A stretch of 64,000 nucleotides of DNA from Paracoccaceae bacterium (GTDB lineage Bacteria; Pseudomonadota; Alphaproteobacteria; Rhodobacterales; Rhodobacteraceae): the NCBI GenBank assembly GCA_013003075.1, contig JABDLJ010000019.1:62001-126000 (forward strand), read 5' to 3'. The first letter of the stretch is position 1. Each line of letters starts with the position of its first letter. A program made the translations under genes and the position numbers. Positions 9,373 to 18,495 of the stretch are shown piece after piece. The notes beneath the pieces were generated by a model. That model was not told the origin of the DNA and did no database searches. It saw only the letters and a program-made list of their open reading frames with translations.

Positions 9373-11628
9373 ATGCCGAAACACGAAATCCGACCCGAAG
9401 ACGCGCTGGCGTTTCACATGGAGCCGACGCCTGGCAAGTTTGAAATCCAGGCGACGGTCCCGATGACGACGCAGCGCGACCTGTCGCTGGCCTATTCGCC
9501 GGGCGTGGCAATCCCATGCGAGGCCATCGCCGAGACGCCCGAGACGGCCTACGACTACACCAACAAGGGCAACCTTGTGGCCGTGATCACCAACGGCACG
9601 GCGGTTCTTGGTCTCGGCAACCTGGGCGCACTGGCCTCAAAGCCGGTGATGGAAGGCAAGGCGGTGCTCTTCAAGCGGTTCGCTGACATAAACTCGATCG
9701 ATATCGAGCTGGATACCGAAGACCCCGATGAAGTCATCAATGCGGTGCGCCTGATGGGCCCCACCTTTGGCGGCATCAACCTGGAAGACATCAAGGCGCC
9801 CGAATGCTTCATCATCGAGCAGCGCCTGAAGGAAGAGATGGATATCCCCGTCTTCCACGATGATCAGCACGGGACCGCGGTGATCTGCGCGGCGGGCCTG
9901 ATCAACGCGCTGCACCTGACGGGCAAGAAACTGGAAGACTGCAAGATCGTCCTCAACGGCGCCGGTGCGGCGGGCATCGCCTGTACCGAGCTTCTCAAAG
10001 CGATGGGTGCGCGGCACGCCAATTGCATCGTCTGCGACACGAAAGGCGTGATCTACCAGGGCCGCACCGAGGGCATGAACCAGTGGAAATCGGGCCATGC
10101 GGTGATGACCGACCTGCGCACGTTGGAAGAGGCGATGAAGGGGGCGGACGTGTTTCTTGGCGTTTCGGTGCGCGGCGCCGTGACGCCGCAGATGGTCAAA
10201 AGCATGGCGCCCGATCCGGTGATCTTCGCGATGGCCAACCCCGATCCCGAGATCACGCCGGAAGAGGCGCTTGCGATTCGTGAAGATGCCATCGTGGCCA
10301 CCGGCCGATCGGACTATCCAAACCAGGTGAATAACGTTCTGGGATTTCCCTATCTATTCCGCGGTGCGCTCGATATCCACGCCCGCGCGATCAACGACGA
10401 GATGAAGATCGCCTGCGCCGAGGCGTTGGCAGAACTTGCGCGCAAGGAAGTGCCCGACGATGTTGCGCTGGCCTATGGGCGCAAACTGAATTTCGGGCGC
10501 GACTACATCATCCCTACGCCTTTCGATCCCCGATTGATCTACGAGATCCCCCCGGCGGTCGCGCAAGCCGGCATGAAAACCGGTATCGCGCGGCGACCGA
10601 TCGTCGATATGGAGGCCTACAAGCAGGCGCTCAGGGCGCGGATGGACCCAACAGAACGCATGCTGCGCGGGATCAATGCCCGCGCCCGCGCGGCGCAGGC
10701 GCGGATGATCTTTGCCGAGGGCGACGATCCGCGGGTGTTGCGTGCGGCCGTATCCTACCAGCGCTCGGGCTTCGGCAAGGCGCTTGTGGTGGGGCGCGAG
10801 GCAGACATCGAAGCCAAGCTCAAGGCCGAGGGGCTTGGCGATGCGGTGTCCGAGCTGGAGGTGGTGAATGCAGCCAATACCACTGAATTAGAGACTTATA
10901 AGGCGTTTCTGTACGAAAGGCTGAACCGCAAGGGGTTCGATGCGCAGGACGTGCACCGCCTGGCTGCGCGCGATCGTCACGTGTTTTCGGCGCTGCTTTT
11001 GGCGCATGGGGTGGGCGATGGTCTTGTAACCGGCGCGACGCGCAAATCGGCGCATGTGCTGCAGCTGATCAACCATGTCTTCGATGCCCGGGCCGAGCAC
11101 GGCGCGGTCGGTGTAACTGCGGTTCTGCACAAGGGGCGGATCGTGCTGATCGCCGATACGCTGGTGCATGAATGGCCGGACGAGACCGATCTGGCCAACA
11201 TCGCCGAGCGCGGCGCCAGCGTCGCGCGGGCGCTGGGCCTCACGCCGCGGGTTGCGTTCCTGTCATTTTCGACCTTCGGCTATCCGGTCAGCGAGCGCGC
11301 GGCCAAGATGCACGAGGCGCCCAAGGTTCTTGAACAGCGCGGCGTGGATTTCGAATTCGAGGGCGAGATGACGGTCGATGTGGCGCTCAATCCCGAAGCG
11401 GCAGCGCAATACCCGTTCTCGCGTCTGACCGGTCCTGCGAATGTCCTGGTGGTTCCGGCACGGCACTCGGCCTCGATCTCGGTCAAGCTGATGCAGGAGA
11501 TGGCTGGCGCAACGGTGATCGGTCCGATCCTGACCGGGGTCAACAAGCCGATCCAGATCTGTTCGGCGGTGTCCAAGGTGCACGATATCCTGAACATGGC
11601 GGTTCTGGCCGCTTGCAAGGTCGGGTAA
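9373..11628 (+). CDS. maeB: NADP-dependent malic enzyme with C-terminal phosphotransacetylase-like domain
   Basis: This enzyme decarboxylates malate to pyruvate with reduction of NAD(P), linking the TCA cycle to pyruvate and reducing power. The 751-residue length is that of the large bacterial MaeB type: an N-terminal malic enzyme portion (YSPGVAIPC, FHDDQHGTA, NGAGAAGIAC) of about 430 residues and a C-terminal PTA-like portion (FAEGDDPRVLRAA, THVLQLINHVF-like, GPILTGVNKPIQI). The PTA-like domain in characterised relatives is thought to be regulatory and not catalytic. The ATG at 9373 has GGGGA upstream. A sugar kinase gene follows after 2 bp. Confidence 0.93.
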   Translation: MPKHEIRPEDALAFHMEPTPGKFEIQATVPMTTQRDLSLAYSPGVAIPCEAIAETPETAYDYTNKGNLVAVITNGTAVLGLGNLGALASKPVMEGKAVLFKRFADINSIDIELDTEDPDEVINAVRLMGPTFGGINLEDIKAPECFIIEQRLKEEMDIPVFHDDQHGTAVICAAGLINALHLTGKKLEDCKIVLNGAGAAGIACTELLKAMGARHANCIVCDTKGVIYQGRTEGMNQWKSGHAVMTDLRTLEEAMKGADVFLGVSVRGAVTPQMVKSMAPDPVIFAMANPDPEITPEEALAIREDAIVATGRSDYPNQVNNVLGFPYLFRGALDIHARAINDEMKIACAEALAELARKEVPDDVALAYGRKLNFGRDYIIPTPFDPRLIYEIPPAVAQAGMKTGIARRPIVDMEAYKQALRARMDPTERMLRGINARARAAQARMIFAEGDDPRVLRAAVSYQRSGFGKALVVGREADIEAKLKAEGLGDAVSELEVVNAANTTELETYKAFLYERLNRKGFDAQDVHRLAARDRHVFSALLLAHGVGDGLVTGATRKSAHVLQLINHVFDARAEHGAVGVTAVLHKGRIVLIADTLVHEWPDETDLANIAERGASVARALGLTPRVAFLSFSTFGYPVSERAAKMHEAPKVLEQRGVDFEFEGEMTVDVALNPEAAAQYPFSRLTGPANVLVVPARHSASISVKLMQEMAGATVIGPILTGVNKPIQICSAVSKVHDILNMAVLAACKVG

Positions 11629-11630
11629 GG

Positions 11631-12515
11631 ATGGCGGTCTGGAATTTCGGGTCTATCAACGCCGATTACTTCTATTTGGTGCCGCATATTCCGGGCCGGG
11701 GCGAGACCCTTGCAGCCACGAAATTCTCTACCGGACTGGGTGGCAAGGGCGCCAACAGCTCTGTGGCCGCTGCGCGCGCCGGGGCCGATGTCTTTCATAT
11801 CGGCGCGGTGGGGGCAGATGGGGCCTGGGCGACCGAGCGGCTTGCGTCCTACAGTGTTGATACGCGCCATGTCGAAACGGTCGAGGCGCCGACGGGTCAT
11901 GCTATCATCAATGTGGCAGAAGACGGCGAGAACGCGATCGTCATCCTGGCTGGCGCGAATGTGGATCAGCCACTTGTGACGGCGTTGCAGGCGCTGGACG
12001 CGGCGAAACCGGGCGATTATCTGATGCTTCAGAACGAGACGGCGCACCAGGCCACGATGGCCGAGGCTGGACAAAACGCCGGCCTGAAGGTTGTCTACTC
12101 GGCCGCGCCGTTCAGCGAAAAGTCTGTCCGGAACGTCATGCGCTTTGTCGATGTGCTGGTCATGAACGAAATAGAGGCACAGCAGCTTTCGGCTGCGTTA
12201 GACACTGATATCGGCAAGCTGGACGTCCCGCACATCCTGATCACCAAGGGCTCTGACGGGGCGAGTTGGTTTGACATCCAAGCGGGCACCCAGACCTACC
12301 AGGACGCTTTCAAGGTCGATCCGGTGGATACGACCGGCGCCGGTGATACGTTCGCCGGCTACATGGTTGCGGGGCTCGACGAGGGGCTTGGTGTTGCCGC
12401 GGCGTTGCGGCTTGCCAGCGCCGCCGCTGCGCTGAAGGTGACGCGGGCAGGAACGGCCGATGCCATCCCCGCCCGCCAAGAGGTCGAAGCCTTTCTGGCC
12501 GCGCAGCCGGCCTAG
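11631..12515 (+). CDS. PfkB/ribokinase-family carbohydrate kinase
   Basis: The 294-residue protein is a PfkB-fold sugar kinase. It shows the N-terminal [17 protein letters not shown] (PfkB signature 1 region) and the C-terminal [12 protein letters not shown], which includes the catalytic Asp and the anion hole. It resembles ribokinase, but the substrate cannot be read from sequence alone. I chose ATG 11631, two bases after the maeB stop with TAAGG as the ribosome site, so it may be translationally coupled to maeB. Its stop codon shares a CTAG with convergent msrA. Confidence 0.85.
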   Translation: MAVWNFGSINADYFYLVPHIPGRGETLAATKFSTGLGGKGANSSVAAARAGADVFHIGAVGADGAWATERLASYSVDTRHVETVEAPTGHAIINVAEDGENAIVILAGANVDQPLVTALQALDAAKPGDYLMLQNETAHQATMAEAGQNAGLKVVYSAAPFSEKSVRNVMRFVDVLVMNEIEAQQLSAALDTDIGKLDVPHILITKGSDGASWFDIQAGTQTYQDAFKVDPVDTTGAGDTFAGYMVAGLDEGLGVAAALRLASAAAALKVTRAGTADAIPARQEVEAFLAAQPA

Positions 12516-13174
12516 TTGATGAACGCGGCGTCGCTGCCCCAAAGATCGCGGATGCGTGCGTCCCTGCCGCATGCGGTGCGGTAGAACTTGTAGGCCTCGG
12601 CCTTGGATTTCGGACCGCGGCGGGTCAGCACCAGATCGCCTTTCTTGTAGTAATCCTGGTGATATTCGTCAGCCGGGTAGAACGCGGCGGCATTTAGCAC
12701 CGGCGTCACGATCCGTTGTCCAAGCTCGCGCCGCGCGCTGGCTACGGCCGCCTGTGCCGCCTGTTTTTCGCCTCCGTTAGACACGAATATCGCGGTGCGA
12801 TAACTCTCGCCACGGTCACAGAATTGGCCGCCGGCATCGGTTGGATCGACCGAGCGCATGAAGAGGCTCAGAAGCTGTGCATAGGACACCTGGTCCGGGT
12901 CGTACTTGATCTCGACGGCCTCGTAATGGCCTGTGCCTCCGCGGGTGACTTGCTTATAGGTGGGATTGGCAACCGTGCCGCCGGTAAAACCCGACACCAC
13001 GGATTTCACGCCCCGCACCTTTTCGAAATCAGCCTCGACGCACCAGAAGCAGCCGCCGGCCAGAACTGCCGTTTTTGTCTCGGCGGCCTGCGCGCGGCCA
13101 TATTGCACTGCAAGTCCCAGCAGGATCGCAACGGCCAAAAGCGCGGGTCTTATCGGATGTCTTAACAAATGCAT
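12512..13174 (-). CDS. msrA: Exported peptide-methionine (S)-S-oxide reductase MsrA
   Basis: MsrA reduces methionine-S-sulfoxide in damaged proteins. The catalytic motif GCFWC (Cys 42 and 45) and the [11 protein letters not shown] and GGQFCDRG segments are clear. The N-terminal 30 residues are a classic signal peptide (hydrophobic core [12 protein letters not shown], cleavage after AQA), so this copy should act in the periplasm. The 220-residue length includes that signal. Start ATG 13174 has GAGAGA upstream. No thioredoxin-like partner or MsrB lies next to it here. Confidence 0.93.
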   Translation of the reverse strand: MHLLRHPIRPALLAVAILLGLAVQYGRAQAAETKTAVLAGGCFWCVEADFEKVRGVKSVVSGFTGGTVANPTYKQVTRGGTGHYEAVEIKYDPDQVSYAQLLSLFMRSVDPTDAGGQFCDRGESYRTAIFVSNGGEKQAAQAAVASARRELGQRIVTPVLNAAAFYPADEYHQDYYKKGDLVLTRRGPKSKAEAYKFYRTACGRDARIRDLWGSDAAFIN

Positions 13175-13239
13175 TGGATCTCTCCTCTTGCAGTCATTGT
13201 CGAAGATGGTGCGATGACACGCAATTCAACCGCGCGTGA

Positions 13240-13257
13240 TGTCACAGAGTGGTGACA
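13240..13257. promoter_or_regulatory. 18-bp dyad, candidate operator between msrA and the aminotransferase
   Basis: TGTCAC (13240-13245) and GTGACA (13252-13257) are perfect inverted repeats with a 6-bp spacer. The site lies in the 132-bp region shared by msrA (leftward) and the aminotransferase gene (rightward). It fits the pattern TGT-N12-ACA, which is bound by several regulators. The regulator cannot be named from the sequence. Confidence 0.4.
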
Positions 13258-13306
13258 CTTGTTTCAGGGCTGGCTAGGCTTTTCACAAAATAGGGGGAGA
13301 TGAATT

Positions 13307-14218
13307 TTGGACACGCCATCGGTCACCACGCATCAGGCCGAAGACGATGCGCGCAACGAGAGCATTCTCATCTACGTGAACGGGGCGCTGAAGCCGCGTG
13401 CCGAGGCCGTCGTCAGCGTCTACGATTCGGGCTTCATGCTGGGCGATGGCGTCTGGGAGGGGCTACGGCTTTACAACGGCAAATGGGCCTTCCTGGATGA
13501 GCACCTTGACCGTTTGTTCGAGGCGGCGAAGGCCATCGATCTTGAGATCGGGATGGACCGGGCCGGGGTGACCGAGACGCTTGAGGAAACGCGCATGGCC
13601 AACGAGATGACCAGCGATGCCCATGCCCGGCTGATGGTCACGCGCGGGGTCAAGGCGCGGCCGTTCCAGCACCCGTCGCTGTCGCGCTCGGGCCCAAGTT
13701 TTGTGATCATCATGGAGCATTCGCGCCCTTCGATCCCGCGCCCGATCCGGCTGGCCACGGTGCCGCATCTCCGCGGTTTGCCGATGACGCAAGATCCCAA
13801 GCTGAACTCGCATTCCAAGCTGAACTGCATTCTGGCCTGCATCGCAGCCGAGAAAGCAGGTGCGGACGAAGCGCTGATGCTGGATGTGCATGGCTTTGTG
13901 AACACCACGAATGCCTGCAATTTCTTCATCGTCCGCAAGGGCGAGGTTTGGACCTCGACCGGGGATTACTGCATGAACGGGATCACCCGGCAGAAGGTCA
14001 TCGATCTTTGCCGCGCCAATGATATCCGGGTGCACGAGCGAAATTACTCCCTGGTCGACACCTATGGCGCCGATGAAGCGTTCCTGACCGGCACGTTCGG
14101 CGCCCAGACCCCGGTGGCAGAGATCGATGGCCGGCCGATCGGCGATGGATCGCTTGGGCCGGTCACGCAAAGGATCCGCGCGCTCTACCAGGATCTTGTC
14201 AAGCAGGAGACCGCCTGA
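13307..14218 (+). CDS. Class IV (branched-chain/D-amino-acid fold) aminotransferase
   Basis: A PLP-dependent aminotransferase of fold type IV, 303 residues. The opening IYVNGALKPRAEAVVSVYDSGFMLGDGVWEGLR and the likely Schiff-base lysine K171 in SHSKLNCILA fit the family. The segment usually containing the PLP-contacting Glu (VTEGSxxN-like) here reads VNTTNACNFF and lacks an obvious Glu, so it is not a typical IlvE; substrate is unknown. The start is TTG 13307 preceded by AGGGGGA at a good distance; the overlapping ATG at 13300 is in another frame. It is coupled to the next gene by TGATG (stop and start share one base). Confidence 0.82.
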   Translation: MDTPSVTTHQAEDDARNESILIYVNGALKPRAEAVVSVYDSGFMLGDGVWEGLRLYNGKWAFLDEHLDRLFEAAKAIDLEIGMDRAGVTETLEETRMANEMTSDAHARLMVTRGVKARPFQHPSLSRSGPSFVIIMEHSRPSIPRPIRLATVPHLRGLPMTQDPKLNSHSKLNCILACIAAEKAGADEALMLDVHGFVNTTNACNFFIVRKGEVWTSTGDYCMNGITRQKVIDLCRANDIRVHERNYSLVDTYGADEAFLTGTFGAQTPVAEIDGRPIGDGSLGPVTQRIRALYQDLVKQETA

Positions 14219-14961
14219 TGCGGATCGCCATGTGGTCGGGGCCGCGCAACCTGTCCACGGCGATGATGTATGCCTTCGCGCAGCGCCCCGATTTCGCGGT
14301 ATGGGACGAGCCCTTTTATGCCGCCTATCTGGCGGCGAGTGGCATCGATCACCCGATGCGGGACGAGGTGATCGCGGCGGGCGAAACCGATCCTGCCGGT
14401 GTGATCGCGCGGTGCCTGGGGCCGGTGCCGGACGGAAAAGAGCACTTTTATCAAAAGCATATGACGCAGCACATGCTGCCGGAGTTTCCGCTGGAGTGGC
14501 TTGCCGAGGTGACGAACGTCTTTCTGATCCGCCATCCCATGCGGGTGGTGGCCAGCTATGCCAGGAAGCGCCAGAACCCCGGCGCGGATGATCTTGGCTT
14601 CAAGCGCCAATTCGAACTTTTCGAGGCGGTGCGCGCGATGGGGCAAGACCCCGTTGTGATCGACAGTGCGGACATTCGAGCGGACCCCGAAGGCATGCTT
14701 GGGGCGCTTCTGGAGGCTGTCGGCATTCCGTCTGACGAGTGGCTGCCAAATGCCGGACCCCAAATTATGCTGCAATGGCCAGCGGGCGGCATCCCCGAGG
14801 ATGGTGTTTGGGCGCCGCATTGGTACGGCGCGGTACAACGGTCGACCGGATTTGCCGGACCGGAAGCGCCGCTTCCGGATCTGGAAGGCGCGGCGGGCGA
14901 GCTTGCCGACGGGGCGATGGGGTACTACGAGGCGCTGTCGCGGAGCAAACTGACCCTATAA
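14218..14961 (+). CDS. Sulfotransferase-like protein
   Basis: The 247-residue protein begins RIAMWSGPRNLSTAMMYAF, resembling the 5'-phosphosulfate-binding loop of PAPS-dependent sulfotransferases. A second segment, NVFLIRHPMRVVASYARK, resembles the 3'-phosphate-binding RxPxxxxxSxY region. It has no signal peptide or membrane segment. It is translationally coupled to the class IV aminotransferase upstream, which suggests that both act on one amino compound, but no substrate can be assigned. Some members of this family may not be active sulfotransferases. Confidence 0.7.
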   Translation: MRIAMWSGPRNLSTAMMYAFAQRPDFAVWDEPFYAAYLAASGIDHPMRDEVIAAGETDPAGVIARCLGPVPDGKEHFYQKHMTQHMLPEFPLEWLAEVTNVFLIRHPMRVVASYARKRQNPGADDLGFKRQFELFEAVRAMGQDPVVIDSADIRADPEGMLGALLEAVGIPSDEWLPNAGPQIMLQWPAGGIPEDGVWAPHWYGAVQRSTGFAGPEAPLPDLEGAAGELADGAMGYYEALSRSKLTL

Positions 14962-14978
14962 CAGATCAGATCGCCGAC

Positions 14979-15249
14979 ATGGTGGACGAAGCCTTTGGGG
15001 CGAAGCGATCGTACTTCATTTCACTTGGTGCGATTGTGGTCGGAGCGCTCGCCGGCCTTGCGCATCGTGACGACCTGCGGTCAAGACGGTGCGGGCCTTG
15101 GTGTCCTCGCTACCATGATCGGGGCTGCGGCGGCCGCCGGTGTGGTCAGCCGGTTTCAGGACAACCTGACCCGCAAGTTGGTGCCGCTTCTTTGTCGGAG
15201 GATCGGGAACTGGACATTCCAGCCGCGCAAAAGGTCACATGAAAGCTAA
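14979..15249 (+). pseudogene. Possible frameshifted small membrane-protein gene
   Basis: One frame from ATG 14979 reads MVDEAFGAKRSYFISLGAIV and continues hydrophobic to about 15060 (VGALAGL). A second frame then reads GVLATMIGAAAAAGVVSRF and continues to a stop at 15247-15249. Together they would give a small protein with two hydrophobic segments, as if one base change had split the frame. Neither frame alone is convincing. It could also be non-coding sequence; the call rests only on hydrophobicity continuing across frames. Confidence 0.25.
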
Positions 15250-15542
15250 GCGCTTGCGCAGGCAGGACTTCTTGTGCTGCACGGCACCTATGCCGGTGGG
15301 ATCGAGGTTCTCGGAACCGATCTGGGCCGTCCGTTCGCGCTATGGCAAATGACCGCATCGCGCCGCCAGGGCAGAAGCACCCGGCATTTCCGGTGCTATG
15401 TCGTGCAGCTTCCACCACGGCATAGGCTGATCGGGATCGTCCTGCGGCCGAAGGATTGGGGGCCCAGCGTCAGCATCCTCGGCCCCCTTTTCGGCAAACC
15501 CGCGATACCGATAGGACGGCCGATCCACCTGTCGGGAATTCC
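15250..15542. other. Stretch without a supported gene
   Basis: About 290 bp between the possible pseudogene and the small hypothetical gene. Short open frames exist on both strands, but none shows a ribosome site together with a recognisable motif or natural-looking composition. No clear terminator, promoter or repeat was seen. Together with 14962-15249 it forms the longest poorly coding stretch of the window. Confidence 0.5.
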
Positions 15543-15822
15543 ATGGCCTTTCCGACCGTGATCCGGGCGCTGCCGGTGAGGGCTTTGCCACGCCCCGCCT
15601 TGCGCCAGTTCATCGAAGAGACCAACGGGCTTTTCAGCGACGGGTCCGATCTTGCTGCCCTTTGGGGCACGCCCGAATGCACGTATCTGGTGATCCACGA
15701 CAACACGCCGCGGTTTTTCGTCTTCGGCCTATTTGCCAACCGCGCGCAGGTTTATCGCAATATCGGCAAGGTGCTGCGGGAACTCAGTCTGCCGCCCCAC
15801 CTGATGAAGATCTGGGAACCGC

Positions 15823-15833
<11 letters not shown>
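15543..15833 (+). CDS. Hypothetical protein, 96 residues
   Basis: I do not recognise this protein. It starts [20 protein letters not shown] and runs to IWEPPNP, with a mixed, soluble-protein composition, including [25 protein letters not shown], which looks like alternating beta strands. There is no signal peptide or membrane segment. The ATG at 15543 is the natural start; the open frame extends upstream without good composition. Its 3' end overlaps the end of argG on the other strand by 11 bp. Confidence 0.55.
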
Positions 15834-17043
<1,210 letters not shown>

Positions 17044-17044
17044 G

Positions 17045-17078
17045 AAAAACGCCCCCGGATGTGATTGTCCGGGGGCGT
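17045..17078 (-). terminator. Intrinsic terminator-like hairpin immediately before argG
   Basis: On the minus strand ACGCCCCCGGA (17078-17068) pairs perfectly with TCCGGGGGCGT (17059-17049) around an 8-base loop, and the T-run continues to 17045. It could terminate transcription from the poly-glycine gene upstream, attenuate argG transcription, or mask argG translation, because GGGGG in its 3' arm is the only possible ribosome site. Confidence 0.75.
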
Positions 17079-17147
17079 CTATTTGGTTTTCAAAGGCTGG
17101 GCAAGAGCGTGCCCCTGGGAAAGACCGGCGTTATGCCCAGGCGTTGT

Positions 17148-18305
17148 TCAGATCGCTTCGCCTTCGACCGGTTCCTCTTCCTCGACGATCGGCTCTTCCA
17201 GCGTGGTGTCGACCATCGACAGGTCCAGAAGGTCCAGCACATCGGCAATCATGCCGGTCTGCACGGCGTCATAGTCGTCGGCTTCCGGGGTCGTCTTGTT
17301 GGGAACGATCAGGCCGTTCGCCATCTCGACCTCACCGGCCGCCTCGCCCAGATCCTCGGCCAGCTCGCCAGCGGTCACCGCGGGGGTGATCACGTCGTCG
17401 GTGTCCGGGTCTATGACAGCCTCGACGACCACAGTGTTCAGCACACCGGCCTGGCTGTTGAGGCCCGACACATCGGGACATTCACCCGTGCAGGACACCG
17501 TTCCGGCGCCGCTGTCATAGGCGACCACGTAGATCGGCTCGGCCGGTTCGCCTTCCAGCGGCGCAGCCGTGTTGAGATCGGCAACCGCGTCAGCGATCGA
17601 GCCCGAGGTCAACGAGCCATCCAGGATTGCCGTTGCGTCCTCGTAAGAGATCGTGCCGGCATAGACGGCGTCCTGAAGCGTATCGGCCGCAGGGCCGGCA
17701 ACTTCGTTATAGTCCTCGTAGGCCACGACGATCATCGCGATCATGCCGCCGGCGCCGCTCGCTTTACCTTTCTCGCGGTATTTCGCGACCAGGTTTTCCA
17801 CCGCGCGCGGATTGCGCTTGGCCGAGTTCCACGAGCCAAGCTCGCTGGGATGCGTCTGCAGCATCCCGTTTTCGAGCCGCGTCTTCCAGCTGCGCCCGTT
17901 GGAAGGGCGTGTGGGCGGGCGCGGCGAGGCCACGACAGCAGAGGCGCTGATCACCTCGGCCTTCTTGACCTTTTTCACGCGCGCGACCTTGCGGGCTGCC
18001 TTCTGTTCCTTGGCGGCCTGCGCTTTGTCCTTTCCAAAGAGTTTCTTCAGCAGGCCTTTGCCTTGTCCTTTGGACTTTCCGCCGCGCGAGCTGCTGGCGC
18101 TTTTGCCGTTTTCGCCGCTTTTGCCATTGCTGCTGCTGCTTTTGCCGCCGCCACCGCCGCCGCCGCCACCGCCGCCGCCACCGCCGCCGCCACCTTTGGC
18201 GTAGACCGCATCAGTCATCGCAAAGGTCGCGACGGTCGCAGCAGGTGCAAGCACCACTGCGGACATGGTCGTCGCGACCAGAATAGATTTCACCGACTTA
18301 TACAT
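17148..18305 (-). CDS. Secreted glycine-rich protein of unknown function
   Basis: I do not recognise this 385-residue protein. It starts MYKSVKSILVATTMSAVV (ATG 18305, with AGGA just upstream), has a signal peptide probably cleaved after VYA, and then a run of 17 glycines (codons in 18144-18194). A Ser/Lys-rich linker and a strongly basic segment (KKLFGKDKAQAAKEQKAARK) follow. The C-terminal half is acidic and alanine-rich and ends EEPIVEEEEPVEGEAI. A CTGECP segment could form a disulfide. The charge-segregated layout suggests an exported or surface-associated structural protein. It lies upstream of argG on the same strand, separated by a terminator-like hairpin. Confidence 0.8.
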   Translation of the reverse strand: MYKSVKSILVATTMSAVVLAPAATVATFAMTDAVYAKGGGGGGGGGGGGGGGGGKSSSSNGKSGENGKSASSSRGGKSKGQGKGLLKKLFGKDKAQAAKEQKAARKVARVKKVKKAEVISASAVVASPRPPTRPSNGRSWKTRLENGMLQTHPSELGSWNSAKRNPRAVENLVAKYREKGKASGAGGMIAMIVVAYEDYNEVAGPAADTLQDAVYAGTISYEDATAILDGSLTSGSIADAVADLNTAAPLEGEPAEPIYVVAYDSGAGTVSCTGECPDVSGLNSQAGVLNTVVVEAVIDPDTDDVITPAVTAGELAEDLGEAAGEVEMANGLIVPNKTTPEADDYDAVQTGMIADVLDLLDLSMVDTTLEEPIVEEEEPVEGEAI

Positions 18306-18495
18306 TCCTAGTACTCCCAGGTTACACAGGGGCCGAAGCCCACTCACGCAGGGTTGCCCCTTCGATGTCACCAATAGACATTACGCCTGTGGCAAATATT
18401 GGGCGAATCCTCAGTTCAGATGTGACGGAGCCCCAAACGCGCGAGATCTGGCCGAGAAATCCGGTGATTTCTATTATAGGGACAATGGAATACAT

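Noticed and set aside
13240..13257. Assigning the TGT-N12-ACA dyad to PpsR/CrtJ
   Set aside because: The spacing fits, but the pattern is short and common, and no bacteriochlorophyll or carotenoid gene lies nearby.
17061..18311. A plus-strand frame opposite the poly-glycine gene, with a proline/alanine run
   Set aside because: The minus-strand product has a signal peptide, a ribosome site and sensible organisation; the proline-rich run is simply the reverse complement of glycine codons.
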